Assembly: GCA_950295325.1 (NCBI GenBank) | Contig: OX485804.1 | Coordinates: 17,856,001-17,920,000 of the forward strand | From: Polytrichum commune | Taxonomy: Eukaryota; Streptophyta; Polytrichopsida; Polytrichales; Polytrichaceae | Direction of reading: 5' to 3' | DNA: 64,000 bases | Shown: piece by piece, positions 11,961-24,789 of the stretch | Numbering within the stretch: the first letter of the stretch is position 1 | Layout of the letters: each line of letters starts with the position of its first letter | Notes under the pieces: generated by a model | Databases searched by the model: none | What the model was told of the DNA's origin: nothing | The model's input: only the letters and a program-made list of their open reading frames with translations | Translations under genes and position numbers: made by a program

Positions 11961-14900
11961 TCATTGATTTTTTTGGTTTTTCACTTTTCATGTTGGAATA
12001 TTTATATGCATATCACTTTAGGATTGCAATATTAGGATTGCAATAGTTTGTGATCAATCTTACATGTAGAAGCAAAAAAATCTTTAAAAAATATTAAATG
12101 ATTCAATTCACTTTAAAAGCATATTTTAGAAAATGATAACATTTAGAAAATAATAAATTTAACCCTACAAATAGATGCTTTGAGTTAGAATAATTCACAA
12201 AAACATTTAGTATTTCAAGTGTCCAAAATCAAGAGATAATGTTGCAAACATGAATGTTGGTATTGTGGGCAAGAGATGAATGTCCAAGCTAAAAACTCTA
12301 CTTTATACATGACATTTCTTATCTTTAATCGGATGACACATTAGCCAACTTTATGTGTCAGATCCAACCCTTGCACTTGCATTAAATTTGTGGCCTTTAT
12401 CATGAAAACCTCTATCATACTCTCTCATTATTTGCAATGGCATTCCTCTTCCATTTAGTCTCTTTCTTTTCAAATGACTCATTATTGTAACCACTCTCAT
12501 ACATAAACTCAATATATACAAATCATTAAATTTTCAACTTAAGCCAATTTAAAGCATTTAATTTAATATTAAAAAATTCCTTAGGTTGACTTTATCATAA
12601 TCACATTGAATAGTTATTTAGAACAAGGCATATATTTTAGTAGTGTATTTTATTAACATCGTTTTATAAAAACTTATGAAAACTTATGTTTTATAAGAAC
12701 TTATAAAAACAAACTAATTACTAATCCTCAAAAACGTATCCTAAATTTACATAGGTTTTCATTCTAATTTGTGTTATGTTGGATGTTGTAGAAATATGGC
12801 TAGGAGCTCCATCATTACTACTTCTTTAATTGTAGTAATTGCCATGACTTTTCAAACCAATCCCATCATCTAACAAGTAAACAAATCACCTTTTCGGATT
12901 GCACTACTTCTATTACGTTGGATAGTTTTGAATAGCAAAGATGGATTTTTTTTTAGTGTTATTGCCTTTATGATACCTTATAATCTCCAATGTTTATGCA
13001 CAATCCATGAAAGTATTAAGTATGATATATTAATCTTAACATTATTTTGTTGTCATTTTAGATATCGCTCCCATTTCTTTAAATTTAGTTCACGTATTGC
13101 CTCCGTTTGAGGCAATGGCTAAAAATCACGTCATGGATGAACACAAGGGTAACGAATGCACCTTTATGCATGAGGACATGGACGAGATGTCTAAAGATGT
13201 GTCACACATTTGCGAAAGTAAACCCCCATTGATTGGGTTGCTCAAACGGATGTGCATTAGGTCATTTGTGGAGAAGATTCCCATAAAAAGATTTATTGGC
13301 CATTGGTGGAGTATAAAAGAAACTATGTAAGTAATAGAAATCAAACAAGCATTTCATTAATGATCATACGTTTGTTGAGGTCGAGGTGGTGGGACAAGAG
13401 GTAGACACTGGATAGCGGGCCCTAGGTCAATGCGTTCAACCATGGAAGAGGAGAATCGAAAAAAAATCATGATGCATTATCCAATTTTGTTCCACGACTC
13501 AAAGAACAAGATGTCAAGGTGAAGGCAATGTGGGTTATTACCACCAAGCGACAATGGAATAATATGCTCCACGATGCCACGGAAAAATCCTCATTGACGA
13601 ATGGCCCCTGTTTGCTTTGTTTGTTATGCACTCAGTCAAACCTCGTCTTGATTTTGTAGCATAGAACGATGATATTTTTCATCCAGTCACATGGACTATT
13701 TTTAAGCAAGTAAGCCGATTTGAAACCATGTTGTCAAATCAAGATTATTATACATGTCCACTCTTGCTTTTGTTCATTTTTTTTTCACGTAGGGTATAAA
13801 ACAAAAGAATTTACCACTCTCCGCAAATTTATTTTTCACAAATTTGGAAAATACAACACCATTACATATGTTCACAAGAAGACGGAGTTTTTTTTTGGCA
13901 ACTTTGTTATTTTCATTAACCATTATGTCAAGTCGAGGGCCCGTCTTTGTGCATCTTCATCTGGCATTCATGCCCTCAAGGCTGAGCATAGTGTGACATT
14001 GGTGGAAAAACACCATCCCAAGCAAGAGACGACGAAATGTATTAGAGGACATTAAGTCCCTAAATAGTAATGAAATTAACTCAATAGACAAAGAAAAAGA
14101 AACGTTGAAGTTATGATTTAGGAATTAAGTCATATTATAAAATTTTAAATAAATAAAATTTTCTCCAATTTTATTTGGGATTAACGTAAGGATATGGTAT
14201 CGCATCAAATATTTTCATGGTTTAGGATTAGAATAAACTATAGTCAAATAATTAAAATTTTATGACCTTATCCTTTTAAATATTCACTTAATCTTTAAAA
14301 TTCTAAATTCGATACCTTACGCTATATTATAATATTTTTCAAACTCAAAGATAAAATTTTGTATCTAATATTGATATGAATATGGTTGTTAGATAAGCTA
14401 TAGTCATGTATTTGCCACGTTCTGATTATACCTAAATTTTTTATTTTTACATAACTTTGTAAATGTGAAGTCCAATATCTCATCTAATGTTTTTATCTTA
14501 TCATAAATTTGACGACTTCAAATTTAGTAACGTATCTAAACCAACATATATGATTTTTTTTTAAACATTCCACTTAAGGATAAACATATCTACATACAAA
14601 TATTATGTAATAGATAAAAACATATATTGTTTTTTAATACATTTTTATTCACATAATTAAAATGTACATTAGAAATATAGATTATATATAATATGTATAA
14701 AGATAATGAATATACCTCATCTAAAATATCAAGGTGTTTTCATCTAAGGAAATTAAAATTAATATACTAATATAATATTTCAATATATATTATGTTGCGG
14801 AGGTTTTTTTGAAAGCATCATCTCAAACCACACTGACTTTGTATGGATATTAACACCATTTCTTTATGTATTCTAGAATATTGGGTTTATGGATTAAAAG

Positions 14901-15000
14901 TGCCTTGGTAGTCCACAAGGCATAACTATGACATTCAATTCATTAACATTCAAAACTTGAAAGTAGCATGTTGTGTGATATAGAATCCCCGTGCAATGAT
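11961..15000. other. No gene recognised
   Basis: AT-rich DNA. The 13.1-14.06 kb part is less AT-rich and has two longer plus-strand open frames (77 and 111 codons) separated by frame breaks. They could be a decayed coding relic, perhaps from a transposon, but no family motif is visible. Confidence 0.45.
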
Positions 15001-15212
15001 CAGAGAGAACTGGCAGTTAGTTACAAATGAACCGGTTGAGTTTCATAAATAACCGGTTGAAGTTCAAGACTTCAGGCAAATTACTGATCATTTTGGAGGA
15101 ATTTATAGAATATACCCCAATTTAATAAAGGAAAACCGGAGGATGTCAACATGTGACTCGTTGGACTTGCAAACACTAGCATCTCAACTGATTATGCCCA
15201 AAAATCTCCCCG
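15001..15212 (+). mobile_element. R1 element, copy 3 (MITE-like)
   Basis: Plus-oriented R1 copy that keeps two intact ACCGGTTGA motifs near 15041 and 15052, the block GAAGTTCAAGACTTCAGGC, and the right end AATCTCCCCG. The left end reads CAGAGAGAACTGGCAG, a decayed CGGGGAGAACC. Confidence 0.8.
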
Positions 15213-18200
15213 AGCCACTGAATCCGTGCCTTTCAATCAATCTTTAAAGAAACTTATATCAATTCGGATGATCCTTCATGACCCTCATATGAAGGATAAT
15301 TTTGTCCAATTTTATTGTATCATTGTCTTGTAAGGAATCAACTATAATTTTTGAGTCATCTAGATTAGTTGTCTCCTTGTGGTTTGTGAAGGTTATATCT
15401 ATAATAACTTTGTTATTTATTTCATTTTTGTCACCAAAATCCTTCTTTACTTTAAACATTTCAATAAATCCTCTAAGTGCAGTCGCGTACTACGTGCCAA
15501 AATATTCAATAATATGATCTTAGTCTACATCCATTGTTTTCAAAATAAGTGCGGCTTGACATCTATAAATTTTTTTTCTGGATTGCGTATTCACAATTAC
15601 AACATGGACAATCACAATGCGAAAAAGTAAGAGAATATCAATTTTCCGGATATATTTTGCTACGACACATCCATCGATGTTCATTGGTTGGTTTAAGAAT
15701 CCAATTGGAGTATGATGTATCGACACTTTCGCAAACTTTAAACGTCCTAATGTTATTTTTGATCAATTATGCTTTTTTTGCTCCATTGTTAGATTCTATA
15801 AAAACAAGAATGTATTTTATCTTGCTCAAGGTTTTTTTTTTTTTTTCCTATCCATATACATACAACAAGTATTGAACACTTATTTGATGTTTGTGTGATT
15901 TCACTGTTATAGTTAGAGTGGTAACCTTGGAGTAAGCAAGACATGATAATTAAAAAATTTATTCCATAGTCTTGAGACATTATCAATGGGATGAAAACTA
16001 AAATTGAATAGTTGATTTGCAATAAGAATACATAGTGAAATACCATTTAAAAAGAAAATAGTAAACGTATTAACCAATCCATATTCTACTAATCATGTTG
16101 TGGTTAGGCCTATCATTGCATCTACTAGACATAATGGTTACTTTCGCCACGACTATGTAAAAGACCATCACCAGATAATATAATTTAAATCATCTTCAAT
16201 CAAGGCAAACTAAAGATCATGTATGGATAATTGCATTACAATTTCAAGTCACACTAAAAAGAATTAAATTGAGACTATTGACCACTCCAAACTGCCCTTG
16301 GCTTTGGTAAAAGGAAATAAATAAGATCCTACATGCAAGACAATTGACGATGGTGGTGCCTATGTTTGTGCACCGCACTTGGTCCAAATAAAATAAATTT
16401 ACTACCAGATCATGTTTTGGGTAAATAGTGTGAGTTAAAAGACAACCACAATTGCATGTATTGTTGTTGAGAGTTTGTTGATTTCATCCCATAATTAATC
16501 ATTCCATTGCCAGTTCAAATTCAAAATAACCTTACTAAATAATCATGTGTTAGTCTAAATAAACTTGTCTAAGACACCTAGATGATGTATGAATCACCTT
16601 TTAAGTCTTCCCTCATTGTTTTCCCTAATTTTGTCGTAACCAAAATTCTGATTATAGGGATCGAGGTCTCCATATTATGTACTTTTAGTCTAACTAATGC
16701 TTACATCAAATCTTAGAGCCACCAAATTGTCTGTGGAATTCTAGTGTCAACCAAACTGGCATGGTGTATTTTTTTCCCATAAGCTTTCACACACTCAACA
16801 TGACCATAACATTATTCAACTAATGTTTATGTTTCATTCCATATATTAGCATTTGACATGTGTCTCCACTATCTTACTTTCATGGGATACCTTAGAAAAT
16901 AAGATAAATTTGACACAACCCAAATAATAAATAATGCTAGTACGAATAGTAAGAATATCGTGAATTATGTCAGAATTTTAAGTGATTGTACTACTATGAA
17001 TAGTATTTTTGATGAATAATAATGGGGCAAATATTATTTCTTGTGAATAATGTTGGGATGAACAATGATTCATGTGAATAATGTCAAAATTATAACTCCA
17101 TCCAAATTTATAATTGTCACCTTGAATGCATAAATAGTCAACAAAATTGTTAATTTATTTGGGGGGGGGCATAGAATATAATTGACATATTCTAGGGTCG
17201 TGGAACCATTCCATAAAGATGAATAATGTTAGGTTGCCATTTGTTAGGATCATATATGGGAAAGGGTCCAAGTATGCCAGTGGTGTCAACAACAACCCCC
17301 AAGACCATGGCTGCCCCTTCTACATATTTCCTTACCGAATTAATTGAGGAAAGGGAGCTCAACCTTCCTGTTGAATAATGTTATTATATTTCTTGGTGAA
17401 TTTTTTATTGAAATGAAAAGTATAATCTTATATGAAAGACAACATTATAATAGTTTTCAAATAAATTCCAATGGTGAGATAGTTAAAAAGTTATGTCATT
17501 GAAAATGTTCGCACGCTCAGGTGCTCCAATTTTATTTTTAAAAAACAAAAAAATGCATAGATTTGAAATATGCAACAAATTTATTGGCCATGGCTTACAA
17601 CACTTGGAGTATGCATTCATTCAAATCTATTGTAGTCATAAGGCAACATGTAGGCTAGAGTGTTTTGTCATCAATTTATGGACAAAAGGTAATGAACATG
17701 AATTTACTTGTAAAGTAGACAACGTTTTAAGCTTAACCTTGTTGAATAGCACCTTACCTTGACCCCTAATTGAACATGCTTTAGGAGCCCAAATTGGGCT
17801 TCTCAAGTATACATAGATAGATAGATAGATAGATGTAAATGTTAGCTCCTAACAGAGCAATGAAACTCTTCATTCGGAAGGGCCTTCAATGCATATAATA
17901 TTTTGAACTCGATCAATGTGAATACATGTTGTGATGTGACCTTCTGGTTGAAATTGAACATTTATTGGCTTGGAAAGTTACATTCTTGACACCCACAAAA
18001 AAAGAACTGGAATAATTTGATAAAGGGCTCATATCATATCATATGAACAAATGATACATAATTAGAATGAAATTGCCAAAAATATTCAGGGTCAACACAT
18101 GGAAATTTTACAGGCACAAAGGTAGGTGCAAGGTAGGTGCGGGAGATCACAACCAACTCGCTCAAACTCCACAAGCATATGTGTTAGTATGGTCACTCTT

Positions 18201-19446
18201 CCAACATACATGAAACCCACAACAATATACACAACATTACAAACACAAGTGACATGAAAACTTCCCCATGATGTTTGCGCCATCCTCCTTTGAAAGCATA
18301 ATTGAAGGCGATTGCCGCTCCTTCCACGTTCACACGATTGTTGCTCAACTGCATCCACTTACCCAACACTTGAAGTATAGATCAATTCTCCAAGAACAAC
18401 AACAATATCTCATTATGGATTGGTAATGGGCATTGTGGTTGTGAGGACATGAAGGTAGGACCCCCCCCCCTTCCCCCCACATCACTACAATAAGAAAAGG
18501 CAATGCATCTTACAATGGTGAATGGAGGGCATGAAGGATGTGTGAGGGAGGTGATGGAGAGCAAGAGCTATGTGCAAGCATGGCGATGAATTTTTGTTGG
18601 AGTAATGGTAAATGCCACTAGGGGCATTCACTCCATGGGCTTTAACCCTTACTCTCCCCCTCCAATGTTAGCTCTTGGCGCCACTTTTGTGTCATCATTT
18701 GCCTAGGTGGCTCAAGGACATGCTATACTAACCCACCCCCTACACAATCATGGCACATTATGACGCCGGTCTCTTAGTTTGCATCAACACGTTGGCTACT
18801 TGAAGGTCTAGATACGGTTGTATCCTATCAATTGGTTTAGCAACTTTTTCCCATTGTTTGTCACATTCATGCCTTCCACATATGAAAAAATGGTGGAATA
18901 TGAATTCTTGCAACCATTAATGGAGACATCTAAGGAACGAATGTTGTCTTATATAGCATGCATTTGAGAGAACTTGGTATTCAATCTTGGAAACATCATG
19001 TCTCGTAATCGTTTGGGAGTAAAAATGGTCGTTTGTCAAATCACCGTATTCAAACTTTAGCTTCAAGTGATGGATATTTTGAATTCGGATAGGACCATCA
19101 TGAAAAAGTTTGTCAACTTTCATTGCCTTTTTGCCTTCCGTCAATGATGAAACGGTGTGGCCATGGCGCACCAACCCCTCACTTGTCCTTGCCGTGATGA
19201 AAGATGGAGGATTGAAAGCCGTCCTATGCCCAAATTTCAAGGTCCAAGTGTGTCTCGTATACCTCTCCATAATGATTCCACAAGGAGTCGTTGAAAGAAC
19301 CACAACATCCAAGACTATTGCAAGTTGCAACCGTGAAACGGTTGAGATGTTTTTAGTAGAATTGGTGGGTAGGAATGCATGTGACACCGATTTATGCTTT
19401 CATTTGTCACGTGTGAGCGGTGAGTTAGGGGTGATTTTCAACTCAA
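15213..19446. other. No gene recognised
   Basis: AT-rich sequence with short unsupported frames. A TAGA microsatellite lies at 17813. A patch around 16970-17100 repeats the word GTGAATAATG several times. A minus-strand frame of 156 codons (18917-19387) abuts an R5 element and resembles nothing I know. Confidence 0.45.
17813..17833. repeat. ATAG tetranucleotide microsatellite
   Basis: About five tandem ATAG units. Confidence 0.9.
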
Positions 19447-19852
19447 AGTTAAGTGCACTAGATATTACATCTAGTGTCATATGGTAATCTAAGTTGTTGG
19501 GGTACCGTGTCTGATGACACCTCTTATGAATAAGTTTACGAAGACTGTCATTCTCACTAACTTTTAGTTCATCCAAATGCCGACTGTTGAACAAAGTTTG
19601 GTATATGTTGCATCTTAAACGTTTATGTAGTGAGATATTGTCAAAGAGGATTGAAATTTGGATGAAAATTTACTTAGTAAGTGACAATAATAACAACATT
19701 GTAAGTTTAGAGTGCCAAATACGTTTTAGAAGAAATGACAATCAATGTTAGGTTCAAATTTAGTGTTCATGACACTACACGAGCAGTTTACAATCAATGT
19801 TGAGCAAGGGAAGTAGAATTGATGACACTAAACACAATGCTTAGTGTAGTTA
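19447..19852. mobile_element. R5 element (MITE-like), copy 1
   Basis: The left end GTGCACTAGATATTACATCT continues into AGTGTCAT. The reverse-complemented right end starts CTACACTAAGCATTGTGTTT and continues into AGTGTCATC. Internal blocks GAAATTTGGATGAAAA, TTAGTAAGTGACAATAA and GAGCAAG are shared with copies near 41.0, 44.0, 57.2 and 62.1 kb. No coding capacity. Confidence 0.7.
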
Positions 19853-20721
19853 ACTTAGTAACGTCAAGGGAGTCTTTGTTGTGGTCAACCAAAAGTCATG
19901 ATGTTGCATTGTGACAATGTCATATGATCAAAGCACGTGATGCAAATATGTCTTGAACGTTGTAGAAGGTTCATGTCCATGTCATTGCTTACATAATACC
20001 TTTTGATTAGTTGTATCTAATTCAATTTTGGTTCTTTAAGATATCAAGTAATTTGTATTAGTTTCACACAGGCATGGACTAGCGGTGGCGAAGGAACATC
20101 GCATGTCAATGTAAACAAACGTTGACATTCTTTTTTGTTTTTCTTTCTTAATTTGTATAAGGTATGTTTGACATGTGTTTTTAGGTGCGATTCACACATT
20201 TTATACGCAATGTAGTTTTAGAATTTCAAGTACGTAGATAGGACACATGAAAGGATTACAAAAAAAGAATGATGCGCATGATTTTAGCACATAGCATGAT
20301 GATTTATAATAGAATACGATCATATCGAATAGCTTTCATCCTTTGCATGTTAGGCTTTGTAAGGTTGGCACAAGATGCACGACGAGGTTTGTATTGATCT
20401 TCTCAGTGGCATCAAATAGTTAACTTGACAAGCTTCAATCAACACATTCTTTTATACATGTATACTTGTTGATATTTTGTAGTGTGCATAATGGTAGTGG
20501 AATAGCTTGGAATTGAGATGCACAACATAGTCCAAGCACTTGTCATTAAAGTTGGATGAAGTTGACATTCACCTTGTACCACTAGATACTTCAATGCGAC
20601 AATTGCATATCATAAGTGGAAAAAAATTCCACTTCAAAAAGTTCCTTACTATTGACAAATTAGTGTCATATTATTAACAAGAAGATGCGACCACCTTTCT
20701 AGGCAAGCTCTCGGCAAGTTA
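19853..20721. other. No gene recognised
   Basis: AT-rich spacer between R5 and R3 elements. No gene, RNA or clear repeat seen. Confidence 0.5.
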
Positions 20722-21166
20722 GGGGCGGTTTACACTATGGACCATGAAGTCGTCCCACGGCCGTCTAAGCGATGTGATTGGACGTTGAAGTCGTCCTGGG
20801 ACGACTTGGGTTTACACCAAGGAAAAAATGGCAGAGTGACCACGGAGGTTGAGGTCCACAAAATATTATTTTTTAAGCCTACTCTATCCACTGCCATGGT
20901 CCAACGGGTTTTCCGTTGGGACAAGCAAAAGAGGTGGTCCGGGAAAAAGAGCAAGGGCCCATGTCAGAAAAATGCCGTTTTAAGCCTTTTTGGTGCATGG
21001 TCATTCTTCATGGTCCACATTCGGTTTACACCTAGTGAAGGGCCCATGAACCATGAAAACTAATATTTTAGTAACTCGGACCATGGAAGTCGTCCCATGA
21101 AGTCGTCCCACGCAAAATAGGCCTCTTACGTGGGACGACTTCATGGTCCATAGTGTAAACCGCCCC
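20722..21166. mobile_element. R3 element: 445-bp MITE with 38-bp perfect TIRs
   Basis: Both ends begin GGGGCGGTTTACACTATGG and are exact inverse copies over 38 bp, through GTCGTCCCACG. TTA flanks the element on both sides (20719-20721 and 21167-21169). Inside, a 9-bp-arm palindrome (AAGTCGTCC-tg-GGACGACTT) and two further GGTTTACACC words repeat the end sequence. The TTA duplication and GGGGC ends fit PIF/Harbinger. Perfect ends imply fairly recent movement compared with the other families here. Confidence 0.9.
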
Positions 21167-21370
21167 TTAGTGTAACCCTTTGCAAATAAAATAGGTGTCA
21201 GTAAATACCATATATAGACAATGTAGTTATGATTCAAACAATTGGAGACGGGGAATTATCGTATATGAGCGTACTTCTCATTCATCCAACATAAAAGCCT
21301 TGAAATAACATACAACCAGAAGGTTACTTTTCAACTTAATTTAACACCAAAATTAATTTTAAAGGTCCCA

Positions 21371-21956
21371 AACCACATCATTTATGGTATTTGGTGTCAC
21401 GTACACTATTTGCAAAGGGCCCAATCTAGATGCCTAGATGTCTCAAAGTGTCATGTCTATGGATTGCCAATATGGTATTATTTGTCAACCTGAGTAACTT
21501 TTAGAAGTGAAATATTTAGATTATGACATTTAGCGTAGCACATTGGGATACTTGAGATGATGTTTTATTTCTATTCTTATTTTTTAAAATTTATTTTTTA
21601 ATATACAAGAGGAAGACATATATTGAGCACACTAATGGCAAATGTGACGTGTTTACATTTTAGTAGCCAAGAGGAAGATATTCTTGAGCATACTAATGCC
21701 AAGTGTCATGTGTGTACAAAGTAGTCAACTTGTAGACCATCAGGTAACACATGCATACACCTCATAGCATTATTGAACATACTTCATGCCAAGATATTAA
21801 TCAGTGTAGTTGAAAGCCAGGTCAAATGCCAAGTGCCATGAGGTGACGCTAATGATGAAATTGTTGATCATTCTTGTAACATCAAAATATGCCTCAAAAT
21901 AGGGTAAGTGACACTATTGCGTATGTGACACTAAATACCATAAATGATGTAGTCAA
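21371..21956. mobile_element. R5-like element with long inverted ends
   Basis: The left end carries CATTTATGGTATTTGGTGTC and the right end carries the inverse GACACTAAATACCATAAATG, giving about 30 bp of near-perfect inverted repeat around 520-580 bp of AT-rich filler. The ends contain the same TATTTAGTGTCA core as R5, but the interior differs, so it may be a separate subfamily. Confidence 0.65.
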
Positions 21957-22351
21957 TGGGAGGCCATTTGAAATGAATTGACAACAAAAACCAACAGGAG
22001 GTCAAGGTTTCTACGTTGGATGGATGAGAGGTACGCTCATATGCAATAATTCCCCCTCTCCCCGACAATCTCCCATCCACATTGTTTTCCGTACTACACT
22101 AATTTGACATTTCACCATTAGTGCTTTGCCCCTAGCCCCCATTACAAATTTTGATGATTCTTCAAGGTGCTTTTTAGACATGCTGACCAGTGCCAATATT
22201 GCACTAGGGACTTAGTAAACGATAACACAGCCTAATAATTCACTCAAAAATAGATAGATTCAAGTAAGAACTACCTAAGAAGAGTACTAATTCTACACAT
22301 CATCCCAATACATCTATATACATATATACAATATTATTTTGAAGGGTTGGT

Positions 22352-23050
22352 ATCAGTTTTTAGGCATAGGTGGTCCAGATCCTAGTGATTCTAAATCCAA
22401 CCAGTTACATGTGGACATCTTCCGGTCTTGCTTTATTCATTTGAGGTATATTCTTCTATAGATTCCTCTAAAATAATCGGTAATTCTCCTGAAGTCTCCA
22501 ACTTCAACCAATTGATGTGTAACTAAGGGCCACTTCACACATGAGACTGAGAGCCCGTGACCATTACACTTCAAGCACTCTCATTGGTGGAAAGGATGGA
22601 GCCGGTCCAAGTTCGCTTCACACTACGCTTGAGGGACCAACGGAGTACGTGAATGCAAGATGGATGTAAAGTCTACATGGACTCCTACATGGCACCGAAT
22701 GGATCATGTTTCATGGTCACTTGGACTGTTTTCAAAAACCACCTGTTGGAGGTAGGCCTAACACATAACCAGGAGACCACGGCACTCCGAACGCTCACAA
22801 CCGTTGGTTTATTCTACTTTATCATGTGTGAGGACTTGCGTGAATAGAAATTCATTGAAATAGCATTTGGTCGAGGTCCCGGTCACATATGACTTCACAC
22901 TACACTCGAAGGTCCGTGACCACACTACATGACTTTGGAGGTGTGTTGGGACGGCCTTTGGACACTTTCTTTTGGGCTCTCACAATCTCATGGTCACGGC
23001 TCTTGGCTCGTGTGTGAAGTGGCCCTAACCACCGGTTCTCCCGAGTCCCG
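22352..23050 (-). mobile_element. R1 element, copy 4, split by an R2 insertion
   Basis: Minus-oriented R1 sequence (blocks CCTAGTGATTCTAAATCCAA and TCTCCTGAAGTCTCCAACTT) runs to GTGTAACTAA at 22526 and resumes at 23026 with TAACCACCGGTTCTCCC. The 499 bp between are an R2 element. The intact R1 order (TGTAACTAG then GGTTGGTTCTCCCC) shows the two halves belong together. Confidence 0.85.
22527..23025 (+). mobile_element. R2 element, copy 2 (499-bp PIF/Harbinger-like MITE)
   Basis: Best-preserved R2 copy. Left end GGGCCACTTCACACATGAGA; reverse-complemented right end GGGCCACTTCACACACGAGC, with the inner GTGACCAT block also inverted (TIR of about 38 bp with a few mismatches). TAA is duplicated on both sides (22524-22526 and 23026-23028). 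A 64-codon ATG frame at 22653-22847 is collinear with the one in copy 1. The element is too short for a transposase. Confidence 0.9.
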
Positions 23051-24039
23051 AGCCCTGCTTGGGATATGTTTACAAAAGTGTTAATTAAGGAGGTCTGCAT
23101 GAGTATAGGAGGTGGCGGTTTGTGAAGGATTCACCCAAATAGGATGATTATAAGTAAATAATAATACACTATAGGAGCTTCTATTCAAAAGCCGTTTTAT
23201 TTTCCATTACTGTGTCAATCACTCACTGCATGAGAATCTTGGAGACTTGTCTAGTACAGTCTAACCTCATTAGACTGACACTCGTTTTTTTAACGACACC
23301 CTCAATATTACGACATATTCTTGCGAAACCCAACTTTTGAGTCCAAAACTCTCCCTCTTTTATACGACTACGACACTCGATGATGCGACATTTAGAATCT
23401 CCGTTTTGTCATATTAAAGACGTGGTTAATGTTGAAATTCCTTTCATCTATGTTACGTACATCTAAAATACATCCATTTTCACTTGGGAACTACTTGGGA
23501 GCTTCACTTATCATTGGGAACTCAATGAGAATTAGTGTTACTAGTGTAGAATGGACATGGTTAGGATTAGAGTGGCCTCTTGCCTAGTATGTTGCCTTGT
23601 ACACACGTGATATAGTATCATCAGTATCTTGATGCTAAACGTCATGCATCATTATTGTCTAGTTTCTTATTAGAACTCTTTATATTTTGGTGTGAATGAA
23701 ATTATTAGTTTTCAAAAGTTAGTAGGGAATTTAGATAAGATGACAGTTGATAACTTAGGTAGGCAAACACTAGAGATCTTTGGACTCCTATTTCAAGAGT
23801 TCTTGAAAATATTTGTATTTTTTGGGGGTTATTATTTCATACCATCTATATTGCTTAAACTCGTTGTATATATTTTAAAGCTCATATTACTTATGTTTTT
23901 GTATTCCCTCAATAGTTCGACAATTCTATGCCATTTGTTATATTAATGAAAAGACGACACCTCGATAACATGACTTTTTTGTAATTCCCAAATGTGTCAT
24001 ACTAAAGAGGGAGAACAATACACAAAATAGGATATATAG
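23051..24039. other. No gene; related patches near 23290-23440 and 23945-24010
   Basis: No gene recognised. The patch at 23290-23440 (words ACGACACCCTC, CGACATTT, TTGTCATATTAAAGACG) resembles 23945-24010 (ACGACACCTCG, ATGTGTCATACTAAAGAGG). They could be two ends of one decayed element of about 700 bp; this is tentative. Confidence 0.4.
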
Positions 24040-24345
24040 AGTTTGATTATATTTAGTGTTGTTACCACTCTATCTTGCTCAACACTAATTTTCAGTTCTT
24101 TGACAATTAGTGTTAAACATAAATGGGCCGCTACCTTCCCTACTGCCACCTCCCTTATTATATCCTTTGTTTTCATATCCTCACTAACACTAAATTCAAA
24201 CATGTAACTTCCACATATTACCATAGTTAATATTTAGTGTATGAGTTTACATTTAATGTTACTTACTTTCATAGGGTTATTGATATTTAGTGTATGCGTT
24301 CATGTTTAGTATATCAAACACTAAATACCCTATTTAGTGTAGTTA
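24040..24345. mobile_element. R5-like element, degenerate
   Basis: Bounded by ATATTTAGTGTTGTTAC on the left and ACACTAAATACCCTATTTAG on the right, with several internal TTTAGTGT words. Assigned to R5 only by its ends. Confidence 0.5.
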
Positions 24346-24789
24346 TAAGTCAGGTTTTCGTTGGCAACTTTTTCGAAGTCTTCTAGTATTTAGTCAACAA
24401 GGAGCCAACATTTGACGCACTCCATCATGTTCGTGTGATGCTTATAATTAACCCAGGTGCTAAGGGCAATCAGTGTACGGCATCGGCTAATAATATCATT
24501 TTGGTTGGGCATCAACTCTTTTTTCAATGTCTTGGCGACATAGCTTATCACAATGGCCATGCCAACAAGATTGGAACTAAGGCATGTGACCTTAATGTGG
24601 ACACTAGCAAGTGTGCATTTAATCTTGGCCATTGGATTGGGTTAGGAATCGTCTCATGTAGTTATCAAACCGCAAATACAAAGAACGTGATAAGTGTCTT
24701 TTGGGTGTTTGTTCTCAACTACAAGCCTTGCCATGTATCACTTGAATGTAGAGTAGATGCGTCCATAACCGATCACTTAAGAGATTGTG

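Noticed and set aside
13097-14055. Two open frames separated by breaks, possibly a decayed transposon protein
   Set aside because: No transposase, integrase or reverse-transcriptase motif could be read, so no function is assigned.
18917-19387. 156-codon minus-strand frame
   Set aside because: No recognisable domain, no supporting exon structure, and it borders an R5 element. Kept only as a note, because its length is greater than usual for this AT-rich DNA.
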